This document shows, one piece after another, positions 21,529 to 32,640 of a stretch of 64,000 nucleotides of DNA. The position numbers and the translations under genes were made by a program. Within the stretch, counting starts at the first letter, position 1. Each line of letters opens with the position of its first letter. The notes under the pieces are model-generated. The model searched no databases. It worked only from the letters and a program-made list of their open reading frames with translations, and was not told the DNA's origin. Source of the DNA: Gentiana macrophylla. Its lineage: Eukaryota > Streptophyta > Magnoliopsida > Gentianales > Gentianaceae. The stretch is taken from assembly GCA_026214975.1 (NCBI GenBank), contig CM047805.1, forward strand, positions 5,394,001-5,458,000. The letters are read 5' to 3'.

Positions 21529-24500
21529 TCAAATGATGGGGAGCTGTAGCATGTCCTTTTTCAGAAGTAAACCAATTTCCCCTCCTAGCTGGTAGCCTGC
21601 ACAAATATGAGTACTTTGTGTAGCACTGGCCTGCTTTGCCAAACAATCTGCAGGGGAGTTTGCTTCTCTAAAAATATGTTGAATCTGGTAATGATATGTG
21701 TCCATGAGATGCTTGATATGTGCAACTTCCAGTTCATATTTCCAGGGAATTTGAACTCTTCCAGTGACCATATTGACCAGAATCTGAGAGTCAGTTTCCG
21801 GTGTAACATTATGAAGATTGAGTTGAATACACTGTTGGATACCAGTGAGCATGGCATGTATTTCTGCCATCATATTGGTATTGACCCCATAAGCTTCATA
21901 ACCTACAATGAGAACATGACCATGATGATCTCGGATGATGAAACCACCCCCTGCAATACCAGGATTACCCAGAGCAGATCCATCAGAATTCATTTTATAG
22001 CCATTAATGTTAGGGAATTGCCACTTCACAGGTATATGATGTAAGATAAGTTTAGCAGCAAAACTTTGAATTATGTTGTGCTGAATGAGGAGATCATCTT
22101 GTATGGATCTTCTATGAAGAGTAAGAGATGCACAAGATAGCTTTAGGTTATCCAAAACAGCAAAAATAATAGAGTCATTTGGGATTTCCGCATCCTCATA
22201 CAGGGCCCTGTTCCTGGCTTTCCAAATCTCCCAGCATATAAAGATAGGAATCAAATGTAAGATAGTCTTCAAAGCATCCTGGATGCCGGGGTGAAACCAG
22301 TTCCCTATTGCATGTTGTTAATTACCACTAGGATTGTTACCCCACTGGAATAAGGTCTAAAAGTGCCCCCAGATTTGCTGAGCTTTAGGGCAGTGCCAAA
22401 AAACATGATCAACAACTTTCTCATCATTACAGAATAAGCATTTAAAAGGCCCATGGATACCAAATTTGTAAAGTTGCGTTGCAAAGGGAAGAAGGCCATT
22501 TCGAAGTCTCCAGATGAAGAAAGAAACTTTACCTAGTATATGGGGCTTCCAAATTTCTTTGAGATCATAGAGAGATTGCCTTCTTTTTCTGAGAGTCTCA
22601 TAGGCAGATTTGATGGTGAACCTACCATTGGAGCTTGGAGTCCAAATCCACCTATTGAAACCAACATATTCCATATTATCATCAGCAACTTCTTGGACAG
22701 GGCTAAGAAGTTTCCAGGCATATAATTTGTAGAGAGGGTAGGTGCCTTGCATAACAGTGCTTGCCCAAAGACCTTGTTCATTTCTCAACTTCCACCAAAG
22801 TTTACAAGAAAAAACTTGCTGAAGGACTTGCAGGTTTCTGGTGCCAAGCCCATTTTCATTTGTGGGGAAGCAAACATCTGCCCAACATCTCCAGACATGT
22901 CTCTTAGTTTTATCTGTGTCTAGCCAAAGAAAATGTGAGAGAACATGATTTATCCTCTTAAACATTGTAGCAGGCATTTTTAGAGTAGCAAGGATATGTA
23001 TAGGAATAGAAGATAAAACATGTTTAATCAGAATAAGCCTACCCCCTGTGGAAGGAAATTCAGCATACCAACCTTGTAGTTTGTGTTCAAGCTTTTGAAT
23101 AAGGGGAATGAAATAACAGTGTTTAGGTCTACCTACATAGATAGGGCATCCAAGGTAAGTAAAGGGAAAAGTATCCCTTTTCATACCTGTGACAGTCTGG
23201 ACCATATCAATAGTGTGAGAAGTTTCATGTTTAGATATGAAGAAAGAACTTTTAATGGCATTAATTTGCTGGCCAGAAGTAAGCTCATAGTGGTGCAAGA
23301 AGGTAAAAATGTCTTTGATGGATTTCTTAGTGGCCCTGGCAAAAACAATTAGGTCATCAGCATACATACAATGGGTGACTGGGAGAAAACCTCCAGGGGT
23401 AGCATAATGCTCAACATTAGTTTGAAAAATATGTTTAAGGCCTCTAGTAAGAGCTTCAGACACAAAGATGAAAAGGTATGGGGAGATCTCCTTGTTTAAT
23501 GCCTCTAGTGTTTTGTAAAAGACCAGCAGGGGTGCTATTTACTAAAACAAAGAACCAACTGAAAGCAAGTTTATTCATAATGAGACTTACAAACAGATCA
23601 GAGAAGCCAAATTTAAGAAGAAGAGCCTTAAGAAAAGGCCAGGCTACTCTATCAAAAGCTTTTGTAACATCAAATTTGAAAATAATGTTGTGACCCCTGG
23701 CTTTTCTATGTACAAATTGGATCGACTCTTGAACAAAAAGGACAATCACAATCACTATGTCTTTACCTTTCAAAAAAGCATATTGCTCAGTAGATATAAG
23801 GTGAGGAAGTACCACTTGTAGTCTAGTGTAAAGGATCTTGGTGAAAAGCTTATTTGCAAAGGTGCTGAGAGCAATGGGCCTATAATCTGCAAAGGTTTTT
23901 GGGGCTTTTTTTTAGGGATTAGAGTAATCACAGTAACTCCAATAGCTTGGGGGATGTATCCACCAGACAAAAAATGTTTAGTTGCTTCAAAAACATCTGC
24001 TGCAATAATATCCCAGCAAGATCTATAGAAAGAACCTGTAAAACCATCCATTCATGCTGCACTGTTAGGGTCTAGGTCGAAAATAGCATGTTTCACTTCC
24101 TCCATAGAGACTTCTTTGGTAAGGTGGGCATTTTGATCAGCAGTGAGGACTGTGAGGATAAACTGGAGTAGGTCTTCCATGGCTTGTATATCCACACTAC
24201 TATCACCCCTGAAAAGATTACTATAATAGTCCACGGCTGCTTTTGCAATATCAGGCTGAGAGGTACACCACTTTCCAGATGCATCTTGGATTTTATGTAT
24301 GGCAAGCCTTCTGATTTTGTCTTTTGCCGTGGCATGGAAGAAGGATGTGTTTCTATCACCTTCCTTAAACCATTTAAATCTAGTTTTTTGTCTCCATAAT
24401 TCTTCCTGTTGAGCAAAATGCAGGTTATATTGAGCAGTAGCTTTAGCCAGGGCCTCTCTGTTAACCATAGTTGGAGATTGATCATAAATGTGTTCGAGAT

Positions 24501-25404
24501 GCTGTATCTCCTCTTCACTCTCCTTAACTCTTTGGTTGATATCCCCAAAAGTACTTTTATTCCAAGTTTTGAGATCTCTTTTGAGTCTTTTGAGCTTATA
24601 CACTAAATCTGTCATGCCATCTACCACAGTGCAATTCTGGTCCCAACTATTTTTGACAACATTCTATATGTCCTTATGGAGAGTCCACACATTTTGAAAG
24701 TTGAAAGATGTTGGTCCCCGGGTTTGGTCTAATTGAGTGTATAAAATGGGGGCGTGATCTGAGCCTGCCCTATTCAGGATGCTCACCGATCCAGGGTGGT
24801 CAGCATTGAGCCAAAGGGCATTAAAAAGAAGCCTGCCCAATTTTTCTTTCACATATCCATTTTGGCGCCAACCTGCCCAAGTAAAGAAAGAACCAATGGC
24901 AGGTAGCTCCTGTAAGCAAGCATGAGTGATCCAATCATTAAAGTCTTGCATTGATCCCACATTTGGATTAGAGGGGCCTTGGTATTCATCTAATCTTCGA
25001 ATAGCATTGAAGTCCCCACCTATCATCCAGGGCAGCTGGAGAGAAACCATAGAGTCAAGATTGGACCAAAGAAGAGCTCTCAAAGTCCGAGTACATTTAC
25101 CATAAACACATGAGATTAAGAAAGGGTTAGTCCCTTGAAATTTGAGAGTAATGGCCTGCTCAAAGCTATTTACCACTTCGACTATTGTAGAATAAGACCA
25201 GAAGACCCACAGTTTATCTTGAGGGGCAGCAAAACAATTAGAGAAGCCAAGCTTATTTCTGTAACTATCAATAGAAATGGAGGAAATCATTGGTTCAGAA
25301 ATTGATAAAAGGGAAATTTTATGAAGCTTAAGTAATTTTTTTAGCCTTCTAAAGGATGCTTTACCCTTGAGGCCCCTTATATTCCAAAAGAGACAATTTA
25401 TCAT
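21529..25404 (-). pseudogene. LINE ORF2: endonuclease, reverse transcriptase, RNase H
   Basis: The start ATG at 25404 overlaps the ORF1 stop. Domains in order are as follows. The AP-like endonuclease starts MINCLFWNIRG and has SISEPM, GGDFNAI and GSDHAPI (24664-25404). A linker with WFKEGDRNTSFFH follows (24052-24627). The RT has FKFDVTKAFDRV and the catalytic YADD at 23354-23365. A zinc-binding region ends HVFWHCPKAQQIW. The C-terminal RNase H has MNSDGSALGNPG, AEIHAM, TDSQ and NSPADCLA (21529-22272). It would cleave target DNA and prime reverse transcription there. It carries three in-frame stops (about 24664, 24052 and 22357) and two frameshifts (about 23800 and 23460). The RNase H is the plant L1 type also known as RVT_3. 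Confidence 0.93.
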
Positions 25405-26765
25405 GATGGATGGTGATTGTTGAGAGCTGAAGATCTTGTAATAACAGTTGGCCTCATAGTACTATAATTCCACCTTCTTATTCTTCGTCTTTGAACTAAC
25501 TGAAAATCCTCATTTTTAGGCACAGTAGGCTCTTCATTGTCAGTTGCAGTGGATTTTCCATGGTCTAAATTAGTTTTTCTCTGAAATCTCATAGTGAATT
25601 CCTCTGAGGCTGCTTTTAAACTCTCTATTTGAGCATGCCTAGTCAGGATGGTAAATTGCGGCATATCACTATCAGAAACATTTGTTTGACCTTGAGCATC
25701 CGTTTTCATAGTGAACATATTGTTATCATCTCTTGTGCCTTCTTTGTTTTGGAGATTAAGAAGCTGTATGTGGTCTTCTAGGGCAATCATCTCATTTAAG
25801 GGTGAATCCTCTGGAGTTGATGAAGACGTCCCAGGTTCCTGAACACTTTTTGGTCTAGGCTGCTGATTCAGGTCAGGAACATCAGGTGCAGGATGTTGGT
25901 TCAGGTCTGGAACCGAGTTAACTGGTTGTTTCTGTCTCCAGAGTTGCAGTGGGGGACCTGTTTGTTTATTCTGGCTAGTCCTCATCTCCTGAGTTGAGGA
26001 ATGTTGTTGCTATACAGAGGGGTCCTGTGTTTGATGCTGTTGATACTGATGTGGATATTTGAGCCAACAGTCGTCTTCCATATGTCCAATATGACAGCAA
26101 TAAGTGCAATATTAAGGTAATTCAGCCTCCAGTTCTACAAATTGCCAAAATCCAGAGGAGTCACCTTGATGTATCCAAAATCTTCAAGGGAATGGCTTAA
26201 GAAGGTCCACTTCAATTTGGACTCGGGCTGTAGAGGGCCTTTTGAGGGTAGCTGTGGAAGAATCTACTCGCAAAAGCTTACCGAAACTCGAAATTATGCC
26301 CTTCAGAGCTTCAACATTCATCAAGTGTGCCGGCAATTTTGGTAAGAGAATCCAAGTCGGTACGATTGATGATTCAACATCAACATGAAAATCCGGCGTC
26401 CACTTCAAAATTCACATGGGTTTGCTAGTGACGAACCATTGACTTCGAGAGTAGAGCCAAATAAAATCTTTCTCACCGGAAAAATTGATTAGAACATGCT
26501 TTGGGTCCAGAACGCCCACTGTATATTGCTCAAGATAGTTTTGCACCTCTAAGAAACGCTTTATAGCATCCAAATTAGGTTTACCTTGAGGAATTTGCCA
26601 ATTAGGGCGTATTGAAATGGGAAGCCAGTGTCGATTTGCTCTTGAGAAACCGAATTTCAATTTCACCTTTATACTGAAGCAATCTACGGCTTGAAGTTAT
26701 CCGTCGGAGGCGATGAACTGGAGGGTTGCAACGCTTGAGCATAAGATTTCCCTACCGTAGTCATT
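25401..26765 (-). pseudogene. LINE ORF1: nucleic-acid-binding protein
   Basis: One frame runs from an ATG at 26765 (MTTVGKSYAQALQPSSS) to a TGA at 25403-25401, about 455 codons, broken by a few in-frame stops (near 26684, 26412 and 26184) but with no net frame change. The middle part (KFLEVQNYL-like text, then WTPDFHVDVESSIVPTWILL) is of the plant LINE ORF1 type with a DUF4283-like domain. At about 26055-26120 a knuckle YCTYCCHIGHMEDDCW fits C-x2-C-x4-H-x4-C. The C-terminal part is Gln/Pro-rich. It would coat LINE RNA. Confidence 0.85.
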
Positions 26766-26896
26766 GTCAACAGAGAAGACAAAGAGGAGAAAAAAAAACC
26801 ATAAAGAACAGAAAGAAAAAAGAGAGTGCCGGAGGAGAAAAAGGTTGAATCGATCGGAATCATTCCGGCCAAATCATCGGAGAAATAATCAGTTCC

Positions 26897-26913
26897 TAAT
26901 AACTAAATTACTT
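26897..26913. repeat. LINE target-site duplication (right copy)
   Basis: This is the right copy of the 17-base duplication at 20887-20903. Confidence 0.95.
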
Positions 26914-27154
26914 AAACACAACAAAACTATTACAAGACCCCAAATAAAAATAAAAAGAGTCAAGACTCAAAATAATAATCAAATAATCATGTGAAGTAAA
27001 AAAACTCCCACACATCATTTGCTCAACACCCTTAGGATCATGGCGATGAAAAAAAACCTTCCCACTTTTGTTCGATCATCGAAAAGAAAGAAAAAAAATA
27101 GATTAAAAAGGTTTACTATAAATTATTGGCTATGCAAACAATTAAATAAATAGT
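26914..27154 (-). other. LARD2 interior, right part
   Basis: This is A-rich leader sequence between the LINE insertion and the primer site. No gene was seen. Confidence 0.6.
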
Positions 27155-27172
27155 CCACAGCAACGGCGCCAA
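27155..27172 (-). other. Primer-binding site of LARD2, tRNA-Asp type
   Basis: The plus strand cagcaacggcgccaaaaa is the complement of TGGCGCCGTTGCTG, as in LARD1 and the Athila-like element, here next to the right LTR. Confidence 0.88.
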
Positions 27173-27177
27173 AAACT

Positions 27178-28881
27178 TGATCGCGCGTAAGTCGCTTAAC
27201 ACACTTGAAATACTAGCAAGAGTACTAGGTCAATCGTAGTATAGCAAAGGCGAGTCAAGGTCGATCCCACATAGACTATTATTTAATAATGTTAAACACA
27301 ACCACAATTCATAGGTCAACCGGATAGGGGTGGTCATTGACCAACATAAAGGAACAGTAAATAAAATGGATGCAAATAAACCAATCATCAATTATGTATC
27401 GAAAAGGCATTAACCAAACTATTCATAACTAATCTCCCCTTAATCCTCATCTGATCCATATTTGTAATTAAGCTACGGGTGCAATCCTAACCCTATCTAC
27501 TTCGACAATGGCAGTAGATAATCTATACGCTAGCTACCCTCCTTAATTGGTCTGTAATAGCCCAGACGCATAAAGAACTAGAATTGCCGATATTGAGCGC
27601 TAACTCATACCGCAAACCCTCCTAGACAGCTCTCGACATTGACCAGCACGTTCCTAAGGTCCATCAAGATATTGTCCAAACATAGCACTTCACTATTCGT
27701 GTTTCATGCTAGTTTACGGAGACATGTAAATAGTTGATCAGGCTACTAACATGTAAATTAAACCTTATCGATCAACGTAGTTGACGCCAAACCACAGAAT
27801 TAGGATTTACTAGGTATTCATCTAGCGATAAAGACCGTCGCAGATCTGAAGAGCGCAACCCATAATTCTGCGTTTAATATTAAAGAATCGAATAAATATT
27901 AAGGTTCGATTAATTAATTCATAGATGATTAGATGCAAGCATAATCTAGATCTAGTACAAGAACAATCATGAATCTAAGAAAGAAATAAAACATTGGAAT
28001 AGATCTTATCCATAACGAAGGACAGATCTACTCTTCTATTCTCTCTACCTCCGGCGATTCAAGATGATCCAAGAAGATCGTAAACCAAGCACAATTAAAT
28101 AATGAAAGACTCATGAATTATTTGCAAGAAAGAAAAGAAGAATTTATAACCAGAAGACTACATTGTATCTAATAGATCTTGGAATGAATAAAAGAAAAGG
28201 TGATTACAAATTCTCAGCCCTGAATGGCTTTATATAGGTGTATAAACCGACTTAGGGGTAAACCCAATACTTGGAGGACAAGAAAACGCGTTTCTGGAAG
28301 ATCTGGGCCTTGGTAAGTCGGCAGTATCTCCCGGGTTACCGAGGGTATGTTCGTCTTTTTCCTGCTGCCGACTTAACTTGGAATACCCTAGGCCCAACTT
28401 CAGTATTTGGACCATAACTGGGGCTACGTAACTCTGATTTGAGTGATGCAAAGTGTGTTGGAATCCTTGTTTCAGGCCCTACAATGTTTATGAAAAAGTC
28501 CAAGCCCAATTCGTCTATTAAAGCTTCGTAAACTGCATTTCAAGATCACCAATCAGATTCTAGGGTCCAATATCCGCTCGAAACACTTCAACCTTCAGCT
28601 CCGTTCATTTCTTTATCGATTGACTCTCATATTCAGCCCGAATAATGCTTCGAACACTCGTTCATCTGTCAATAAAATCATAGCACACATAGTAGCTTCT
28701 ATTTATGGAAAATAACGCATAAAATACACGGTTAATACTCACAATACCAATTTAGTCACCCCGGACGTGGCTTAATCACATTTAGCTAATTAACTCATAA
28801 TTTCATACATATTGTCCCCATTGAGAACACAAATCCAGGGTAGATTGATGGTAAATAATGATACCAATTTGACCGTCATCA
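27178..28881 (-). repeat. LARD2 5' LTR
   Basis: This 1704-bp LTR is paired with 17743-19440. Its TATA box is at 28228-28236. Confidence 0.94.
28228..28236 (-). promoter_or_regulatory. TATA box of LARD2 5' LTR
   Basis: Plus-strand ctttatata is identical to the site in the other LTR. This copy would have driven the element's transcript. Confidence 0.6.
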
Positions 28882-29484
28882 GTTGATAGTATGCAAACAA
28901 GCAAGAATTTGGATGGCAATGTGTCCAATGAGAGTGGAAGTGAAGATAAGAGAAATGATGACAATGTACCACTGGGAGTAATGGAATCCGGTGATTACTC
29001 TATTGAGGAAGTGAGCTTGATGCAACAACATCGGAATTAGAACAATGCTTATACCAATGTGTTCAACACCATTCAAAGATACTTTCCTACTCAATGTTGG
29101 CCCACAAGCCCGAACAAACAAGGATCATCATCATCCTTTCCACCTCAACTCAAGAACTCATACAATGCTAATGTGAAAAGCCAAGGCCACCAAGGCAATA
29201 CCTCAAATCAACATTCCTTGCCACCAGCACACTCTTACCAACATCACCCCACACAAAACATTCACATTACACAAATTTTGAGTTCATCCATGGAAAAAGA
29301 AGAGAAATGGGAAAAGTTGATGGAAAATCTCATGGGTGTCGTTTCCACTCGAGCCAAAAATATGCAAACAATGATGATTTCTTTAAGCACGATTATCAAA
29401 CACGTTGGCACCTTGAAAACGTCTATGAGTGGACATGATATGAGAATTAAAAATATAGAAGCATCAATGCGGAACATGGAAGAT
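28882..29484 (+). pseudogene. Athila-like gag, part 2
   Basis: After the TSD, gag resumes with MQTSKNLDGNVSNESGSEDK in the frame in use before LARD2, then an Asn/Gln/Ser-rich linker and a coiled stretch (MRIKNIEASMRNMED). This corresponds to the region after the capsid in Athila Gag. It stops at the copia solo LTR and continues at 31182. Confidence 0.8.
29480..29484. repeat. Target-site duplication aagat (left copy)
   Basis: This is paired with aagag at 31182-31186, with one mismatch. Removal of the LTR plus one copy restores the gag frame, which supports the pair. Confidence 0.8.
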
Positions 29485-31181
29485 TGTTGGTCCCTTGAAA
29501 AGGATTTGGTTAATTTTAGAGGGGGGAGGTGAATAAACTTAACACTTAAAACTTTTTGGAGTTAACAAACTCAGCAAGGTCAGTAGCCTGCTGACTGCTC
29601 ACTAGTCTGCTGATCACTCAGTAGTCTGCTAACTATTGAAATTACTAAATTTGTTGCAGCGGAATATATATGTTTATAGCCTTATTACTTGTTGTTAAAA
29701 AGATGATACCAAGTATGTAAGTGTGTGATTCAATTTCTAGTTACAGTATGTTGATATGATCAGTATACTTAAATGCAGAAATTAAATGCAGAAAGTAATT
29801 AGGCAATTTTTATAGTGGTTCCAGGTGGTGTAATCCTGTACATCCACTCTTCTCCTGTGATGTTGGAGGAAATTCACTAGAGATCTTTGAGGTTCCAGTT
29901 ACAAAAATCCCTAAACTGTTTGTCCTTGACCAATAACTATGGCTTCACAAACTGAATATTTGAAACAGGTAGTATTGTTGTTTCAAAGTATTCCACTGGT
30001 CCTTGAAGGGTAGGATTGCCTCTTCACCTGCTCCACCACAAACAACAGTGCTTGACACCTAAGTGCTTCACTGTCTTCAGCAGGTTTCTTGTAAAAGAAA
30101 GATTGAATCAAGTAAATGATTCAAATATCAGCAGCTTGATCAGGATGAAATGATCAGCAGCTTGATATCTTCAAGTGTGTAAACTTGATGTAACTTGATA
30201 GCAGGTTACACTTGAAGAGTTTTCTGGATCAGTAGCTTTTAGCTCAGTGATGTCATCAGGGTGTATTTATTGATCAGAAACTTGATAGATTTTAGATAAA
30301 TTATTTGTTTTTCATCACCTTTCATCACTTGAATCTGAATCACGAGGCTTCTATTTATAGTTGAGACTCCTGTGACTTATATTTGAATTTCAAACATAGC
30401 CGTTTCAGATTTTTCCCCATCTTGATTTGCTTTCTGTCTCTGTTCATAGTACTGACACTGTCAGTCTACTTTTTGTCAGACTCCAGTCTATCCACCCTTT
30501 GACTTGTGTTTATTGGTTAATCCTCTGAATATTTCCAATGTACTTTTAATCTTGACCATTGATTTGTTGACAATATCAAGGCTTGTAATCTCTCTTTATC
30601 CTTGTAATCTTCCAATGTAACCCTTGATTAAATCGAGATTTATACTCAGCAGATGTTGACTTATTTTAGTCTACTGATTTACATATCAGTCAGCTATCTT
30701 GAGTCTGCTGTGTTTTCATAACACTTCAGCTGACTTCTTTTCATCTAACTTTTTTATTATTAAGTTAGAGTACACCATTTGAATTATAACTAAGTTCCAA
30801 TCACCACTTAACATATGGAACTTAGACCTTGTACACAGGGTATATGTAATCAGTTTAGGTAATCACAGACTTCCTTAAATTCTGATTCCATCTCCTTGAC
30901 TTTAAACACTAAGTTTGATCCCTTAGCCTTCAATAACTGAATTTGACCCCTCAGCCTTCAGTCTTCAGTAGGTCCCTAACTAGTCTACTAACCTAGTTAC
31001 CTTACTGATCTAGACAGGTCTGTTGATATAGTCAGCTGACCTAATTACAATGCTTGTTTGATCAAACCTATACAAATATCAAACTCTAATAAACCTATAC
31101 ATTTGATCTAGACATATTTTTACTTTTGCTCTATAACAGCTAGTCTGGCACTCATCATTAAAACTTGAAATATGTCCAACA
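29485..31181 (-). mobile_element. Solo LTR, copia TGTTGG family (copy 2)
   Basis: This 1697-bp LTR is bounded by TGTTGG and CCAACA with a near-perfect 5-bp TSD. It aligns with 50050-51797 and more weakly with 7542-8897; shared blocks include ggttccaggtggtgtaatcc. It has no primer site or internal region, so it is a solo LTR. By comparison with copy 1 its sense is minus, with a TATA box at 30351-30360. Short cagcaga/tctgctg words recur near 29580-29640 and 30640-30720. Confidence 0.88.
30351..30360 (-). promoter_or_regulatory. TATA box of copia solo LTR
   Basis: Plus-strand ctatttatag is the same box as in copy 1. Confidence 0.55.
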
Positions 31182-31510
31182 AAGAGCATTTGAGTAGAGA
31201 AGGTGAGAGGAACAATAGTAGACCCCCGGGTGGATTACCGGGTAACACCGAAAGAAACCCGAGGCAAGTCAATGCTATTATCACTCGTAGTGGGAGAGTC
31301 TGTGGTAGCAATGGAGTGGAAATTCATAGGAACAATGAAGTTGAAGATAATATGAACAAGAGATATAAAGAAAGCGAGTTCAGTGAGGAAGAGGAGGAAG
31401 TTGTTGATGATTTTTTGCAGGGTGACAACTATGTCACCATGGAAAAAGAAGATGAAGAATGGGATAAAGTCCCAAGATTATTGAAGAATCCAAGGGCTAG
31501 TGATGTGTGA
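31182..31510 (+). pseudogene. Athila-like gag, part 3 (C-terminal)
   Basis: The reading HLSREGERNNSRPPGGLPG, then NPRQVNAIITRSGR is the Gag C-terminal motif of Athila elements (PQG-LPSNTE-NP-E-AITLRSG in the family). An acidic tail (SEFSEEEEEVVDDF) follows. The frame ends at a TGA at 31508, but the next ORF is in the same frame, so gag and protease were one reading. No CCHC knuckle is present, as is usual in this lineage. Confidence 0.85.
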
Positions 31511-31532
31511 ACTATATTTAATGATCATGTCA

Positions 31533-31770
31533 ATTTTGCACCCGCCAAGGAAGCGATGGCACACGCCAATGTTAACCAGAGAGATATAGAGAGTTCAGTA
31601 GAGAAAATGATCCACGCCAATGAAAACATGGCGTAGGCCAATGCCAAGAGAGATGATGCAGAAAGTTCACCAGGGAAAATGGCGTGTGCCAAGAATTCTA
31701 TGGCGCACGCCAATGCCAAGCAAAAAGCTCCTAAATTGATCAGTGAAAAAATGGCCCACACCAATGAGGA
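31533..31770 (+). repeat. Dyad cluster 2, in the coding frame (MAHAN repeats)
   Basis: At least seven copies of the dyad family lie here, for example atggcacacgccaat near 31556, atggcgtaggccaat near 31629 and atggcgcacgccaat near 31700. In the gag-pol frame each encodes Met-Ala-His-Ala-Asn or a near variant. The frame carries a TAG near 31635. Confidence 0.75.
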
Positions 31771-32640
31771 CTGGAGTCCGCCAGCAGCACAGACTTTGAG
31801 AAGGGCTTCTACCACTTCATTGAGCGATGAAGGTAAGGGATGTATGTCTACTGCTACTAAATTTATTGAGTCACTTCCCTACCACCCTCGAGAAGAAATT
31901 AAGGAGAAGAAAATGGATAAGAAGTATGCACGTTTCCTTGACACGTTTCGTCACTTAAATGTTAACATTCCTATTATTGAAGAACTTATGAACATGCCCC
32001 TTTATGGTAAGTTTTTGAAGGACATCCTCGCGAATAAAAAGCGTCTAGAGGAATATCAAAATATTTGTCATAACGAGGAGTGCTCCACCGTGTTAAAACA
32101 TAAGTTTCCACCTAAGCTTAAAGACCCTGGGAGTTTTACTATCTCATGTGAAATTGGGGGATTTTTGTTTAAGAGGGTGCTAATTGACCTCGGTGCAAGA
32201 ATAAACCTCATATCTTATGTGGACTTCATGAAACTTGGAATTGGAATGCTCAAAAACACGAAAATGACTCTTCAACTTGCGGATAGATCCATAAAACGGC
32301 CAAAAGGAGTCATCGAAGATGTATTAGTTAAGGTTGATAAGTTTTACTTTCCCGTTGATTTTGTGGTCATGGATATGAAGGAAAGGTATTCAACGCCCCT
32401 TATTCTTGTTTGTCCATTCCTAGCCACGAGAAGAACTCTTATATATGTTCAAATAGGAGAATTGATTTTGAGAGTCAATGAAAAAGAAGTGATCTTCAAT
32501 ATCTTCAAGGCCATGAAATATCCGTATAACTCACGAGAGTCGTGTTCTTTAATAGATGTACTATCTTCTCTATGTGTAGAACGTACTAACATGCAGTATT
32601 TGAAGATAAGCTTGAAGAATGTTTGGCTCTATCGATTTAT
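31771..32640 (+). pseudogene. Athila-like aspartic protease region
   Basis: The reading has KYARFLDTFRHLNVNIP and KDILANKKRLEEY, then HKFPPKLKDPGSFTISCEIG, a catalytic DLGARINLIS (Asp near 32185), QLADRSIKRPKGVIEDVLVK and a C-terminal FNIFKAMKYP. This order is the protease and preceding segment of Athila polyproteins, which mature Gag and Pol. The active-site DLGA is intact. The reading stops at 32677, after which RT lies in another frame. Confidence 0.85.

Larger units (their letters stand above)
20904..26896 (-). mobile_element. L1-type LINE, full length, inactivated
   Basis: This 5993-bp non-LTR retrotransposon is flanked by a perfect 17-bp duplication, with the A-rich tail at the left (plus-strand tttttgttt). 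It has ORF1 (nucleic-acid binding, CCHC knuckle) and ORF2 (endonuclease, RT, zinc-binding region, RNase H) and a 3' UTR with two similar hairpins. ORF1 and ORF2 overlap by ATGA. The exact TSD and a nearly colinear coding layout mean that it is complete at both ends; stops and two frameshifts show that it is no longer active. Confidence 0.95.
17743..28881 (-). mobile_element. LARD2: non-coding LTR element in gag, carrying a LINE
   Basis: LTRs at 17743-19440 and 27178-28881 are direct copies. In the element's own (minus) sense they start TGATGA and end with TGATCA or CGATCA. The tRNA-Asp primer site (27155-27172) and the purine tract (19441-19460) confirm the minus orientation, and gttga duplications flank it. 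Once the LINE at 20904-26896 is set aside, the interior is only about 1.7 kb and has no coding sequence of its own. It is therefore a second non-autonomous Athila/Tat-type element, distinct from LARD1 in LTR sequence but sharing ends and the internal purine motif. Confidence 0.93.

Noticed and set aside
31172..31181. ATG at 31172 as a gene start for the gag C-terminal reading
   Set aside because: Its first codons lie inside the copia solo LTR; the frame belongs to gag interrupted at 29485.
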